A program made the translations under genes and the position numbers. A DNA stretch of 44,497 nucleotides from Campylobacter jejuni (GTDB taxonomy: Bacteria > Campylobacterota > Campylobacteria > Campylobacterales > Campylobacteraceae). The notes beneath the pieces are model-generated. The model had not been told where the DNA came from, made no database searches, and saw nothing but the letters and a program-made list of their open reading frames with translations. Within the stretch, counting starts at the first letter, position 1; each line of letters starts with the position of its first letter. The stretch is taken from NCBI RefSeq assembly GCF_002179165.1, contig NZ_NFNY01000027.1, positions 1 through 44,497 on the forward strand, in the 5' to 3' direction. Positions 37,528 through 44,497 of this stretch are shown here, piece after piece.

Positions 37528-38284
37528 TTATAGACAATATATCATTAATAGTTTTTATGCTAAATAAGTAACCTATAAAATCGATAAACATGATAAATAA
37601 TACAGCAAAGTTAAAGCACCAAAGAAAAGTTTTATTATGTTTAAAGTCTTTTGATAGAGAAATTTTCAGAATAAACGCAAATAAAATATATAAAGTATTT
37701 CCTATAAATAAAGCAATAAAAGATATAATAAAAATTAATCTATAGATACTTACTTTCTCTATGTTTGCAAGAATAGAATTCGAAAATACTAGATTGCTAA
37801 CAAAAGTTAGAACAATAGAAGCAAAAATACCTAATATTGTTATATATTGTGCTTGTTGTTTGCTAAGATTTTTATCAAGTTCTTTGTAATTTTTATCAAG
37901 TTCTTTGTAATTTTTATCAAGTTCTTTGTATGTATCTTTTAAATATTTCATTTTACCATCAGAATCTTGGAGTCTAACACACTCTAAATTGACATGATCA
38001 TAAAATTTTGCAATTTTTGATTTTATTTCATCATTTATATCTGATTCTTTCAATCTTCTTTCAAATTCTCGCAAATTTTGTGCCAATATCATCAAATCTT
38101 GTTCAGGATCATTCTTTATGGCATTCAAAATTATAGTTGTAAGTTGTGAATATACATGTTTAAATTCTTCTTGATAAATTTCAGATAATTTTTTAATAAT
38201 ATTATCGACATCATTAAAAACCTGTTCTTTGCACAATTTTTCAATAATGAAGCGTAATTGATTATTTTTTTCATCATGACTCAT
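37508..38284 (-). CDS. Membrane protein paired with the DUF4065 gene; candidate toxin
   Basis: This 258-residue protein has a charged, helical N-terminal half (residues 1-140) and three C-terminal membrane segments (about 148-172, 182-208 and 222-246). Residues 119-140 contain three exact YKELDKN heptads, encoded by a 21-bp tandem repeat. I do not recognise the family. Its start overlaps the end of the DUF4065 gene by 11 nt with no good ribosome site, so translation depends on the upstream gene, the usual arrangement in toxin-antitoxin pairs. Panacea-domain antitoxins are known to guard membrane toxins, which makes this a candidate PanT; that is inference. Confidence 0.65.
   Translation of the reverse strand: MSHDEKNNQLRFIIEKLCKEQVFNDVDNIIKKLSEIYQEEFKHVYSQLTTIILNAIKNDPEQDLMILAQNLREFERRLKESDINDEIKSKIAKFYDHVNLECVRLQDSDGKMKYLKDTYKELDKNYKELDKNYKELDKNLSKQQAQYITILGIFASIVLTFVSNLVFSNSILANIEKVSIYRLIFIISFIALFIGNTLYILFAFILKISLSKDFKHNKTFLWCFNFAVLFIMFIDFIGYLFSIKTINDILSIIIFLRA
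37868..37930 (-). repeat. Three perfect 21-bp tandem repeats in a coding sequence
   Basis: Units at 37868-37888, 37889-37909 and 37910-37930 are identical (ATTTTTATCAAG then TTCTTTGTA on the plus strand). They encode YKELDKN three times in a predicted coiled coil. A multiple of three bases, so copy number changes would keep the frame. Confidence 0.95.
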
Positions 38285-38705
38285 TTTTTGCTTCTTTTTT
38301 TATCAACTCTTTTTTAATGACTTCTTTTTTATCTTCCCTAAAACTTTTTTCCCAAGCACCACCTTTTTTGTGGCTTTTTTCAACAAGATTCCAATAAGTT
38401 TCACTATTGCATTTTGTTATAGCATCATTAATTACATCCAACTCATCTTTATTAAGATTACTTGATAAGTCTTCTTGTTCTGGTCTATCAATAGAATTGG
38501 CTCCATAATTACGATATTCGCAATAAACTTCTCTGGCAACGGGTCCATATTTCCAAGCTTCAAAATCATCTTCAATAAGATGTTTGTTAAATTTATTAAT
38601 ATAATCAAGTTCTGTAAAATATAAAGTTTTTTGCAACTCTAAGTTGCTTAAATCTTTATTTGAGTTTTTAAGAATATATTTTGCCAAATCTAAAGCACTA
38701 ATCAT
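38274..38705 (-). CDS. DUF4065 (Panacea/SocA-like) antitoxin-type protein
   Basis: This 143-residue protein has the SocA/GepA-like Panacea fold: LSNLELQKTLYFTELDYI near residue 20, FEAWKYGPVAREVY near residue 48, and a helical tail ending at WEKSFREDKK. Panacea domains act as antitoxins for many unrelated toxins (PanAT systems) and as adaptor proteins for proteolysis. The gene comes first, has AAAGG before its ATG, and overlaps the membrane-protein gene by 11 nt. The lysine/glutamate-rich C-terminal tail may be the toxin-specific part. Confidence 0.8.
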   Translation of the reverse strand: MISALDLAKYILKNSNKDLSNLELQKTLYFTELDYINKFNKHLIEDDFEAWKYGPVAREVYCEYRNYGANSIDRPEQEDLSSNLNKDELDVINDAITKCNSETYWNLVEKSHKKGGAWEKSFREDKKEVIKKELIKKEAKNES

Positions 38706-38898
38706 ATATTACCTTTTAATAACTTTTTTTATTTTTATAAAAATTAAATTTTATCTTATCAGTATAAATAAGCACCTTAATAATTTATAATTTTACTTAT
38801 ATTTTTATATTCTATAATTAAAAACTTTAACAGCTTAAAATGTTAAATCTATTACAATTTTCTCATAGATTTTTGAATCTTCAAAGGCATTTTTCAAA

Positions 38899-39873
38899 TC
38901 AAAATTTATAAAGACTTGTTTTGCAAAGCTCATTAATACCTTTTCCAAACTCATTAAGCATTTTTAATTCTCTTAAAAATATATCTATTTCTTGCTTAAG
39001 TTTTTCTAATTCATAGCTTGTAATTTTAAAATGATCCATCTCGCTTTCTATGGTAAGCAAAATAGTATTTTCACGCATAGAACAACTTATTTTTAAATCA
39101 CTAAAACAATCCTGTATCTTTTCAAATTTTTCTATAAAATGATGATTTATCGCTCTTTTTGCCATTGAAACATTAGTAGTATAAATATCAAATTTATCGT
39201 CTAATTTTTCTTTATCAAATTTGATTGTCTCAAGCTTTTTTAAAGGATTAAATAAAGTCAAAAATTCCTTGTTTTTGATAATAATTTGCGTATCTTTTAA
39301 ATCCAAATCATCAAAACAATAATACACTGCAAGTCCACAAAATTCTATATCGCTTGAATTAATATTTGAACCTGAATAGGACTTTGAACTCAAAATAACT
39401 TCAGCAATAGAAAGAGAAAATCCATCATTATAGCCTATAAAATCATTCCATATTTCAAGATTATCGAATTTAGAAAACAACTTACTTTCCATAAAGACTT
39501 CTTCATAAATTTCACTCTCTTCGTGAATAAAATTTAATTTTTCAAGCACAACATCAAAAATTTCATATTTTAGGTCGATTACGCCTGTTTTGTCATGATT
39601 AGAAAACAATACAAACGCCAAAACTGCGATAAATATAGCAACATACACCAAATTTTCTTTAGAATAACCACCAAGCGATATAAAATAATAAGAGATTATA
39701 AAAATTGCTATACTAGCCAGCGAAAAACCGATAATATAAGTTTTAGGTATGGAAACTTCCTGCACCCCTTCTTGTTTTTGCATCTCTTGTAACTCTTGCA
39801 AAGCCGAAACTACATCTTTTTCAAAATCTACACTAAAATCGATCTTTTTATTGTTTGCTTCATTATTTTCCAT
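38899..39873 (-). CDS. DUF3137 membrane protein
   Basis: This 324-residue protein has about 45 charged N-terminal residues, two membrane segments (about 47-67 and 74-90), then a soluble DUF3137-type domain in which YEIFDVVLEKLNFI and SKLFSKFDNLEIWNDFIG match the family pattern. The function of DUF3137 is unknown. The start has AAGGATAAAAT. It stands alone, 18 nt after the broken acetyltransferase gene and about 190 nt before the DUF4065 pair. Confidence 0.7.
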   Translation of the reverse strand: MENNEANNKKIDFSVDFEKDVVSALQELQEMQKQEGVQEVSIPKTYIIGFSLASIAIFIISYYFISLGGYSKENLVYVAIFIAVLAFVLFSNHDKTGVIDLKYEIFDVVLEKLNFIHEESEIYEEVFMESKLFSKFDNLEIWNDFIGYNDGFSLSIAEVILSSKSYSGSNINSSDIEFCGLAVYYCFDDLDLKDTQIIIKNKEFLTLFNPLKKLETIKFDKEKLDDKFDIYTTNVSMAKRAINHHFIEKFEKIQDCFSDLKISCSMRENTILLTIESEMDHFKITSYELEKLKQEIDIFLRELKMLNEFGKGINELCKTSLYKF

Positions 39874-39891
39874 ATTTTATCCTTGTAATAT

Positions 39892-40538
39892 TTATTTTAT
39901 ATTTTTTATCTTTTCTAAATCGTTACTACTTAGGGCTTCCAAATTATTAGATATCTTGTATAAATCCCAATCCCACCATTTTATTTTTAATAAATACGAA
40001 ATAAATTCATCATCAAATCTCTTGCGTTTTACCCTGCATGAATTCCCTATGCCAATACAATAGGCTGGAATATCATTTGCCACAACAGAATTTGCTCCTA
40101 TTATAGCTCCATCTCCTATCTTTACCCCTAGAAAATTGTCACATTTTGACCTATCCAAACATCATTTCCTATAATAGTATCCCCTTTATAAGGAAAACTA
40201 TTTTTAGAGGGTGTAAATTTTTCCCATCCATTTCCCATGATATAAAAAGGATATGTGGAAATACAATCCATTTGATGATTGGCTCCATTCATGATAAATT
40301 CTATTCCTTGTGCTATGGCACAAAATTTTCCTATGATTAATTTATCACCTATGAAATCATAATGGCGTGTTACATGTTTTTCAAAATCCTTTGCCCCATT
40401 TGGATCGTTGTAATAAGTATATTCTCCTATGATAATGCTAGGATTTTTTACTACATTTTTTATAAAACAAAGACTTGGGATATTTTCATTAGGAATAATA
40501 TCTTTTTCATTTGACCCTATATTTTCTCCAAAATCCAC
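39892..40538 (-). pseudogene. Vat/CatB-like O-acetyltransferase, frameshifted
   Basis: This is a hexapeptide-repeat acyltransferase of the xenobiotic acetyltransferase (CatB/Vat) group. The first piece (40538-40128) has IIIGEYTYYND, LIIGKFCAIAQG, HQMDCISTYPF with the likely catalytic histidine, and IIGNDVWIGQNVTI. It then stops. The second piece (to 39892) resumes with LGVKIGDGAIIGANSVVANDIP and RKRFDDEFISYLLKIKWWDW. The break lies at the A run 40132-40135; one more base joins them to about 215 residues with all family motifs. The start is a GTG with a weak ribosome site. The substrate is unknown; members may modify antibiotics or surface sugars. Confidence 0.8.
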
Positions 40539-40902
40539 TTAGTATTTATCTAAAAAATTATATCAAAAATTTATATAATATTAAAAAATGGATTTTAAAC
40601 GCTGGATTTCTCATTAAATTTAAATCTTAAAAATTTAATTTAACTATTTTTCTTCTAAAACTTAACAAAATGACAAAAACGATGAAATCAGTCGATATCA
40701 AAGGAAATTACGCTTATTTTAATTTCTTTATTTTGCACTTGCAAATAATAAGGCCTAAAAACACAACCTACAATTTTAATATATAAATTTTTTAGTTCTT
40801 ATGTATGATGAAGTCTCTAAAAACGCGTGAATAAAATTTAGATTAATACCTATAATATTGTTTAATTTTTACTCTATTTATTTTTTCTTTCAAAATTATC
40901 CT
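40539..40902. other. Gap with one weak small frame
   Basis: About 360 bases separate the acetyltransferase from the small membrane gene. On the plus strand 40670-40786 could encode 38 residues starting MTKTMKSVDIKGNYAYF, without a good ribosome site. It may be the remnant of a phage-type gene but I cannot identify it. The rest is A/T-rich with nothing recognisable. Confidence 0.25.
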
Positions 40903-41208
40903 TTATTTAAATAATGATAAAAAAATATATAATGCAACATAAAAGCTATTATGATAATAAAACATATAATACAATATCAAAGCTATAGGATAATAAAGTA
41001 ACAATAGCAATGCTATATACAACAACTTTATTTCACAAAGAGAAAAAAAGCGATGAAGCATTAATAGAATTAAAGGGAAAATAATCCAACCTAGCATTAC
41101 AAAAAATTCATACACTCTATTTGGATTATGCCCTACAGCAGGAGAAATAACAAATCCACTTATACAAAATACTACCCAAACAATATAAAACTTACGAAAT
41201 ACACCCAT
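40903..41208 (-). CDS. Small polytopic membrane protein, array member 1
   Basis: This 101-residue protein has about three hydrophobic segments and little else. The N-terminus (FRKFYIVWVVFCISGFVISPAVG) resembles that of the 169-residue protein at 41369-41878 in spacing and content, so the two are probably paralogues. The start has AAAAGGAAAATAA. A 24-codon effector-type remnant lies directly upstream. The function is unknown; an immunity-type role is inferred from the pattern of the array. Confidence 0.6.
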   Translation of the reverse strand: MGVFRKFYIVWVVFCISGFVISPAVGHNPNRVYEFFVMLGWIIFPLILLMLHRFFSLCEIKLLYIALLLLLYYPIALILYYMFYYHNSFYVALYIFLSLFK

Positions 41209-41251
41209 TTATTTTCCTTTTTAATATTTTTAATAAAATTATTCTACTTTT

Positions 41252-41326
41252 TTAAAAATTAAAATAAACATAACTAGCCCAAGCAAGTTCTGCATAATCT
41301 CTTAGCTTATTGATTTGGGTTTTCAT
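41252..41326 (-). pseudogene. 24-codon remnant with the LRDYAELA start motif
   Basis: An ATG with an AGGGGAA ribosome site opens a frame that reads INKLRDYAELAWASYVYF and stops. The motif recurs at 41875-41982 and, frameshifted, at 43393-43578. It resembles the first residues of large lipase-like proteins I recall from Campylobacter and Helicobacter. The rest of the gene is gone. Confidence 0.55.
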
Positions 41327-41368
41327 TAATTTATTCCCCTATAAAAATAAGATTTATTATAAAATAAA

Positions 41369-41878
41369 TTATTGCTCCATAAGTAAATTAATTATTTCTT
41401 TGTAAATATATATCCTTATATCTTTATCTAGCAGTATATCTGTCCATTCTATTTCATAACATGCTATAAAAATATGTAAAACTATATAGAGATAAGCAAA
41501 AATACATAAAATTATGTAAAAATATAATCTTAAATTTATTTTAAATTTCCATAAGATTATAGCACTACAAATAATCATATATAAAGTAATCATTATAAAA
41601 AATGTTAAAAAATTTGTTCCATATGAATATATTAAAGTAAAATAATAAGTGGTAATAACAAATAATAGTAGATAATAACAAATAGAAATGAATATATTTT
41701 TGTTCTTTGTTTTTTCAAAAATTAAATAATGCAAATAAGGCAACAATGGAAAAAGATATAACACAACAAGAAAAAAGAATACTTTAGTAAAAGTTGTATG
41801 TAATCCAAAATAAGTAAAAATAGCTCCAAAACCCCAAAATATCATCCAAGTAATATATAAACTTTTTAATATTTTCAC
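41369..41878 (-). CDS. Polytopic membrane protein, array member 2
   Basis: This 169-residue protein with about five hydrophobic segments is rich in Ile, Phe and Tyr. The start is GTG, overlapping the stop of the 35-codon remnant at 41875-41982 by 3 nt. Its first 50 residues align with those of the 101-residue protein (FY/LY-I-W pattern, then a loop and LFPLL/IFPLI). No motif of a known family is seen. Coupling to an effector-type remnant suggests it was the immunity partner. Confidence 0.6.
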   Translation of the reverse strand: MKILKSLYITWMIFWGFGAIFTYFGLHTTFTKVFFFLVVLYLFPLLPYLHYLIFEKTKNKNIFISICYYLLLFVITTYYFTLIYSYGTNFLTFFIMITLYMIICSAIILWKFKINLRLYFYIILCIFAYLYIVLHIFIACYEIEWTDILLDKDIRIYIYKEIINLLMEQ

Positions 41879-41982
41879 ACCACTTTCCTGTTTGTTAAAA
41901 TTTTAATTTTTATTAAAAAATAACTAACTTGTGCAAGTTCTGCACAATCTCGTAATATAGTGATTAATCCTTTATTATCCAT
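41875..41982 (-). pseudogene. 35-codon remnant with the LRDCAELA start motif
   Basis: This frame reads ITILRDCAELAQVSYFLI before running into the GTG of the next gene. The core matches the remnants at 41252-41326 and 43393-43578. Its ATG lies within the end of the preceding remnant (41964-42095), so the order is one effector end followed by the next effector start. Confidence 0.5.
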
Positions 41983-42095
41983 TTTTGATCTATTTTATCT
42001 AACTCATCAGGACTTTTATCTTTGGTAAGCCCTAAAAAGGCGTGGGGAATATTCCAATCCATAGGGTGAATATAAATTGTTACAAAATACTTCAT
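41964..42095 (-). pseudogene. 43-codon remnant with the KSPDELDKIDQKW motif
   Basis: This is an ATG after AAGGAAATTTT, then MKYFVTIYIHPMDWN, HAFLGLTKDK and SPDELDKIDQKW before a stop. The remnant at 42527-42791 shares LTKxKSPDELDKID and DKIDQKW. The latter is longer and ends GFWGFGSGINFY, so this copy is truncated. I cannot name the family. Confidence 0.5.
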
Positions 42096-42104
42096 AAAAT
42101 TTCC

Positions 42105-42473
42105 TTATAAGTAATTAAAAAAATAATATGCAAACGCAACATAACATATCATAAATACTAGACTCAAGCTCAAGCTTACCCTATGTATTTTATAAAAAAT
42201 ATTAATTATAAATATTATAATAATACTTAACGAACAAAAGCCAACGATAAATTCTGATATATTGTTAATAGTATAAATATCAATATTAAAAAACCACTGC
42301 AATGGGAACAAAACCCATTGAACTAAAGGTAAAAACCACTGCATCGGAGCTAAAAGCCACCTAAGTTCATCACTTTTTATTAAAACAGAATATATAAATG
42401 GAGAGATTATCACGATTCCAAAACATATAAAACAATCCAATATGAATTTAACAAAATTAAATTTATTATTCAT
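42105..42473 (-). CDS. Small tryptophan-rich membrane protein, array member 3
   Basis: This 122-residue protein has three to four hydrophobic segments. The middle is unusual: LRWLLAPMQWFLPLVQWVLFPLQW repeats a PxQW unit three times, probably an amphipathic or re-entrant helix. The start has an AGGGAATATCT site. A 43-codon remnant begins 10 nt after its stop and the 42527-42791 remnant lies 54 nt before its start. The function is unknown. Confidence 0.6.
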   Translation of the reverse strand: MNNKFNFVKFILDCFICFGIVIISPFIYSVLIKSDELRWLLAPMQWFLPLVQWVLFPLQWFFNIDIYTINNISEFIVGFCSLSIIIIFIINIFYKIHRVSLSLSLVFMICYVAFAYYFFNYL

Positions 42474-42526
42474 AGATATTCCCTTGCTATATATTGATTA
42501 TTTTTTATATCTTATTGGTTGCAGCA

Positions 42527-42791
42527 TTAATAGAAATTTATTCCAGACCCAAAACCCCAAAAACCATCATTGAACTCATTAAGCTCTTTAGCCCCATACC
42601 ATTTTTGATCTATTTTATCCCATTCTTTGTTTTTAAGATATTCTTGTCTTAATTCTTCATCTATTTTATCCAACTCATCAGGACTTTTATTTTTGGTAAG
42701 TCTAAGACACATGAGAGTTTCCCTCACTGCCCATCATAAAGCTCCAATCATTAACATAGATTCCAAGAGAGTATTTGTAATTAAAAGTCAT
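42527..42791 (-). pseudogene. Frameshifted small gene with the KSPDELDKID motif
   Basis: ATG 42791 shares a base with the stop of the upstream gene and reads YKYSLGIYVNDWSFMMG, then stops near 42706. The frame resumes one base over (GTG 42727) with RLTKNKSPDELDKID, KEWDKIDQKWYGAKELN and GFWGFGSGINFY. A one-base insertion, probably at the TT near 42711, explains the break. The joined product would be about 87 residues and similar to the remnant at 41964-42095. The family is unknown. Confidence 0.55.
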
Positions 42792-43390
42792 TATAAGTCC
42801 TCAAAACAATCATAGTTTTCTTCGAAATGGTTAAGATAGCTTGGTTTGTCTAATAAATTTTCTAACACAATAATATTCAGATAATCATAAGTATAAGATC
42901 TATCTAATTTATCACCTATTTTTAGATTGCCTATTATCTCTTTGTTTTGCATTATTTGAGAGTTGTTTATTGTAATACTCTCTATTGAATTGTAATTTCT
43001 TTGTGTTGTATTTGGAAGAATAAATAAATTAAATGTCCACTCATTCCAACCACCATAATAGCCCAATTCTTTTATATAGACATATACAAGTCTTTCTGCT
43101 GAATATATAAATTCAATACCTACAAACATATCCATATCTTTGCTCTTAATGCCATATCGATTTGTTCTGATATAAAAACCATCTTTATTGAGACTATTTT
43201 TTTCTATTTCTGTTAAAGGTCTAGCATAAAGTACTCTGCCCAATTCTTGTTGTGAAAATCTTTCAAACTCTTTATACTCAGCATCTAAGCTTTTTGGTAT
43301 AAAAGCACGATAACTTGTAGGATAAAAACAACCTTTTACTGAAACAAATACAATCAAACTTAGAATAAAAGTCAATGTAATATATTTCAT
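42791..43390 (-). CDS. Single-anchor exported protein, array member 4
   Basis: This 199-residue protein has an N-terminal hydrophobic segment (residues 4-19) that ends in VSVKGC; the cysteine could be a degenerate lipobox but the -1 to -3 residues fit poorly. The rest is soluble, beta-rich and acidic, with GFYIRTNRYGIKSKDMD and YLNIIVLENL. It is flanked on both sides by broken genes, and its stop is fused to the start of the next remnant. I do not recognise the family. A periplasmic binding or immunity role would fit the context. Confidence 0.65.
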   Translation of the reverse strand: MKYITLTFILSLIVFVSVKGCFYPTSYRAFIPKSLDAEYKEFERFSQQELGRVLYARPLTEIEKNSLNKDGFYIRTNRYGIKSKDMDMFVGIEFIYSAERLVYVYIKELGYYGGWNEWTFNLFILPNTTQRNYNSIESITINNSQIMQNKEIIGNLKIGDKLDRSYTYDYLNIIVLENLLDKPSYLNHFEENYDCFEDL

Positions 43391-43392
43391 AC

Positions 43393-43578
43393 TTTATTGC
43401 CTTTTACTATGATTTTTTAGATTAGTTATCCCATCCGCATAAAGCCATAAAGGAGGAGTAAAAGCACTATCAAAAAAACCTTTTTCATTATTCTCATCGA
43501 TTAAATGTAGCATCGCATAACTAACCCAGCACAATCCGCATAGTCTTTGATTTCTGTAAGAAGTTCTTTAGGACTCAT
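43393..43578 (-). pseudogene. Frameshifted remnant with the start motif KDYAxL
   Basis: ATG 43578 overlaps the stop of the lipoprotein gene (TAATG). The frame reads SPKELLTEIKDYAD and stops at 43501. A one-base shift near the GATTGT continues as LCWVSYAMLHLIDENNEKG and on to DSAFTPPLWLYADGI, ending near 43395. The start matches the LRDYAELAxASY remnants at 41252 and 41875 and carries about 35 residues more of the same gene. The end position is approximate. Confidence 0.5.
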
Positions 43579-44234
43579 TAATACCTTTCCCTCTTATACT
43601 CTTCATCACTTCTTACAAATTTGCCATTGATAAAATAATGAAAATATCCACCACCAACACCTGTGTGCCTTGCACTTGTAAAGCTAAATCCTCTTCCTTC
43701 ATCTCCAAATAATCCATAGCTTTTTTCACTATACATAAATCTAGTAGAAAAAACAACAGGATATTTTTTGCCCTTACATACATAATAAGTCCTAAGAAGC
43801 AAATAAGGTCTTAGTTTTTTATAAGTTTCTTCTCCCATGTATGCTTTAAATTGATCTTCATAATAAGCAAATTCGGGTTTATCATCGAAGTTAAAATCAT
43901 AGTCTGGGTCTTTTACATCATAATTATAATCATCACGATAATATTTACAACCATTAGAAAGGACTTGGGGGAATTTTTTCTTCAAATAAGAAAAATTCAC
44001 AAAATGAGTTTCATTTCCTACTTTAATTTCACTACCTAAATATTTACTACGAAATTCTTCTCTTTTCTTCTCTTTTTCCAATATCTCTTCTCTTATCTCT
44101 TTATCAAAGATATAAATTCCACCATAATTTTCTGCAAGATTTTCTAGCTCACTGGCTTCTTTTGCTTTAAAAGAACAAGCACTTAAAAAGATTAAAGCAA
44201 AAAAGACAAAAACAATCGTTAGGGTGATTTTCAT
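43578..44234 (-). CDS. Lipoprotein, array member 5, intact homologue of 14912-15642
   Basis: This is a 218-residue lipoprotein from ATG 44234 (AGGATAA 7 nt before it; an in-frame TTG at 44237 is less well placed). The signal peptide ends in the lipobox LSAC. The mature protein has GGIYIFDKEIREEILEKEKKREEF, then FPQVLSNGCKYY, CKGKKYPVVF, a GLFGDEGRGFSF stretch and YFHYFINGKFVRS at the end. Two cysteines may form a disulfide. The function is unknown; lipoproteins of this size serve as immunity proteins for secreted lipases in other systems, which fits the neighbouring remnants but is unproven. Confidence 0.7.
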   Translation of the reverse strand: MKITLTIVFVFFALIFLSACSFKAKEASELENLAENYGGIYIFDKEIREEILEKEKKREEFRSKYLGSEIKVGNETHFVNFSYLKKKFPQVLSNGCKYYRDDYNYDVKDPDYDFNFDDKPEFAYYEDQFKAYMGEETYKKLRPYLLLRTYYVCKGKKYPVVFSTRFMYSEKSYGLFGDEGRGFSFTSARHTGVGGGYFHYFINGKFVRSDEEYKRERY

Positions 44235-44497
44235 CAATTATCCTTTTTTTATAGATAAATTATTTTACAACAATTTATATTAAAACCCATTTCATATCAT
44301 CCTAATGAGATTTATCTTATATTACCTCATAAGAACTTTTATATTAATCAACTCCATATATCTAATCATCCTAAAAGCTCATTTTAAATATTAAAAAGCA
44401 AGTTTAGTAAATAAAAATCCATAAACAAATAATACAAAAATATAAAATTCTAATCATTCTCCCTACCTACACACCCAAACAAACACCCAACTCAAAT
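44235..44497. other. Non-coding end of the window
   Basis: About 260 A/T-rich bases lie upstream of the lipoprotein gene. They should hold its promoter but no clear -10 stands out. The last 40 bases are C-rich on the plus strand (several CACCCA and CAAACA units). I cannot tell whether this is the end of another gene. Confidence 0.3.

Noticed and set aside
37868-37930. Tandem repeat as a CRISPR array
   Set aside because: The units are directly adjacent without spacers and encode an in-frame heptad.
14912-43578. Sequencing or assembly error as the general cause of all frameshifts
   Set aside because: Several dozen core genes with many A/T runs of 5-7 are intact, while lesions cluster in the DUF342 gene and accessory genes, and at least one (near 42711) looks like an insertion rather than a loss. 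It is not excluded for any single site without reads.
37508-44497. Prophage or insertion sequence as the source of the accessory region
   Set aside because: I see no integrase, transposase, phage structural gene, tRNA or flanking direct repeat in the window. The possible phage-like small frame at 40670-40786 is too weak to rely on.

Overview
The window is AT-rich chromosomal DNA from a thermophilic Campylobacter, most likely the C. lari group and specifically a urease-positive type (UPTC-like). The gene order follows the C. jejuni Cj0035-Cj0076 backbone from memory (lactate permease/LutABC, Cj0069-family protein, SppA, aminofutalosine deaminase, aroQ-folK-flhF-flhG-fliA-fliM-fliY, LOG protein, mnmA, hemerythrin, DUF342 gene, flgE-flgD-fliK, typA, Bcr/CflA efflux). 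It is interrupted by a complete urease operon that C. jejuni lacks. Species assignment is inference; no 16S gene is present.

Layout. 1-4.9 kb: L-lactate permease and the LutABC lactate dehydrogenase genes. 5.2-8.5 kb (minus): an ATP-grasp-like Cj0069-family protein, then an operon of aminofutalosine deaminase (menaquinone) and SppA. 8.6-14.8 kb (plus): one long operon from aroQ and folK into flagellar regulators and switch genes. 14.9-15.6 kb: a frameshifted lipoprotein gene. 15.8-17.8 kb: LOG-like protein, mnmA and an EexN-like lipoprotein. 17.8-19.6 kb (minus): a DASS-type anion transporter with an unusual hydrophilic insertion. 19.8-24.6 kb: ureA(gamma+beta fusion)-ureB(alpha)-ureE-F-G-H with all catalytic residues kept. 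24.63-24.74 kb (minus): the SRP RNA gene. 24.9-27.4 kb: bacteriohemerythrin with an added zinc-ribbon-like tail, then a DUF342/FapA gene broken by four single-base losses. 27.4-32.3 kb (minus): flgE, flgD, fliK and a small flagellar gene, with two clear sigma-54 promoters. 32.4-37.5 kb: typA, a membrane protein, a DUF2130 protein and a Bcr/CflA transporter.

37.5-44.5 kb, all on the minus strand, is an accessory region. It starts with a DUF4065 (Panacea/SocA-like) antitoxin-type gene overlapping a membrane-protein gene, which is a candidate PanAT toxin-antitoxin pair. A DUF3137 membrane protein and a frameshifted Vat/CatB acetyltransferase follow. The last 3.3 kb is a striking alternation: small intact membrane or lipoprotein genes, each next to a very short remnant of a larger gene (recurring start motif around LRDYAELAxASY, recurring KSPDELDKIDQKW motif). 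I read this as a degraded effector/immunity-type array in which only the protective partners survive. One lipoprotein of this array has a frameshifted homologue 28 kb away at 14.9-15.6 kb.

The core genes are intact despite many long A/T runs, whereas several accessory genes carry single-base indels in A/T runs. I favour real decay over sequencing error, but reads would have to confirm it.
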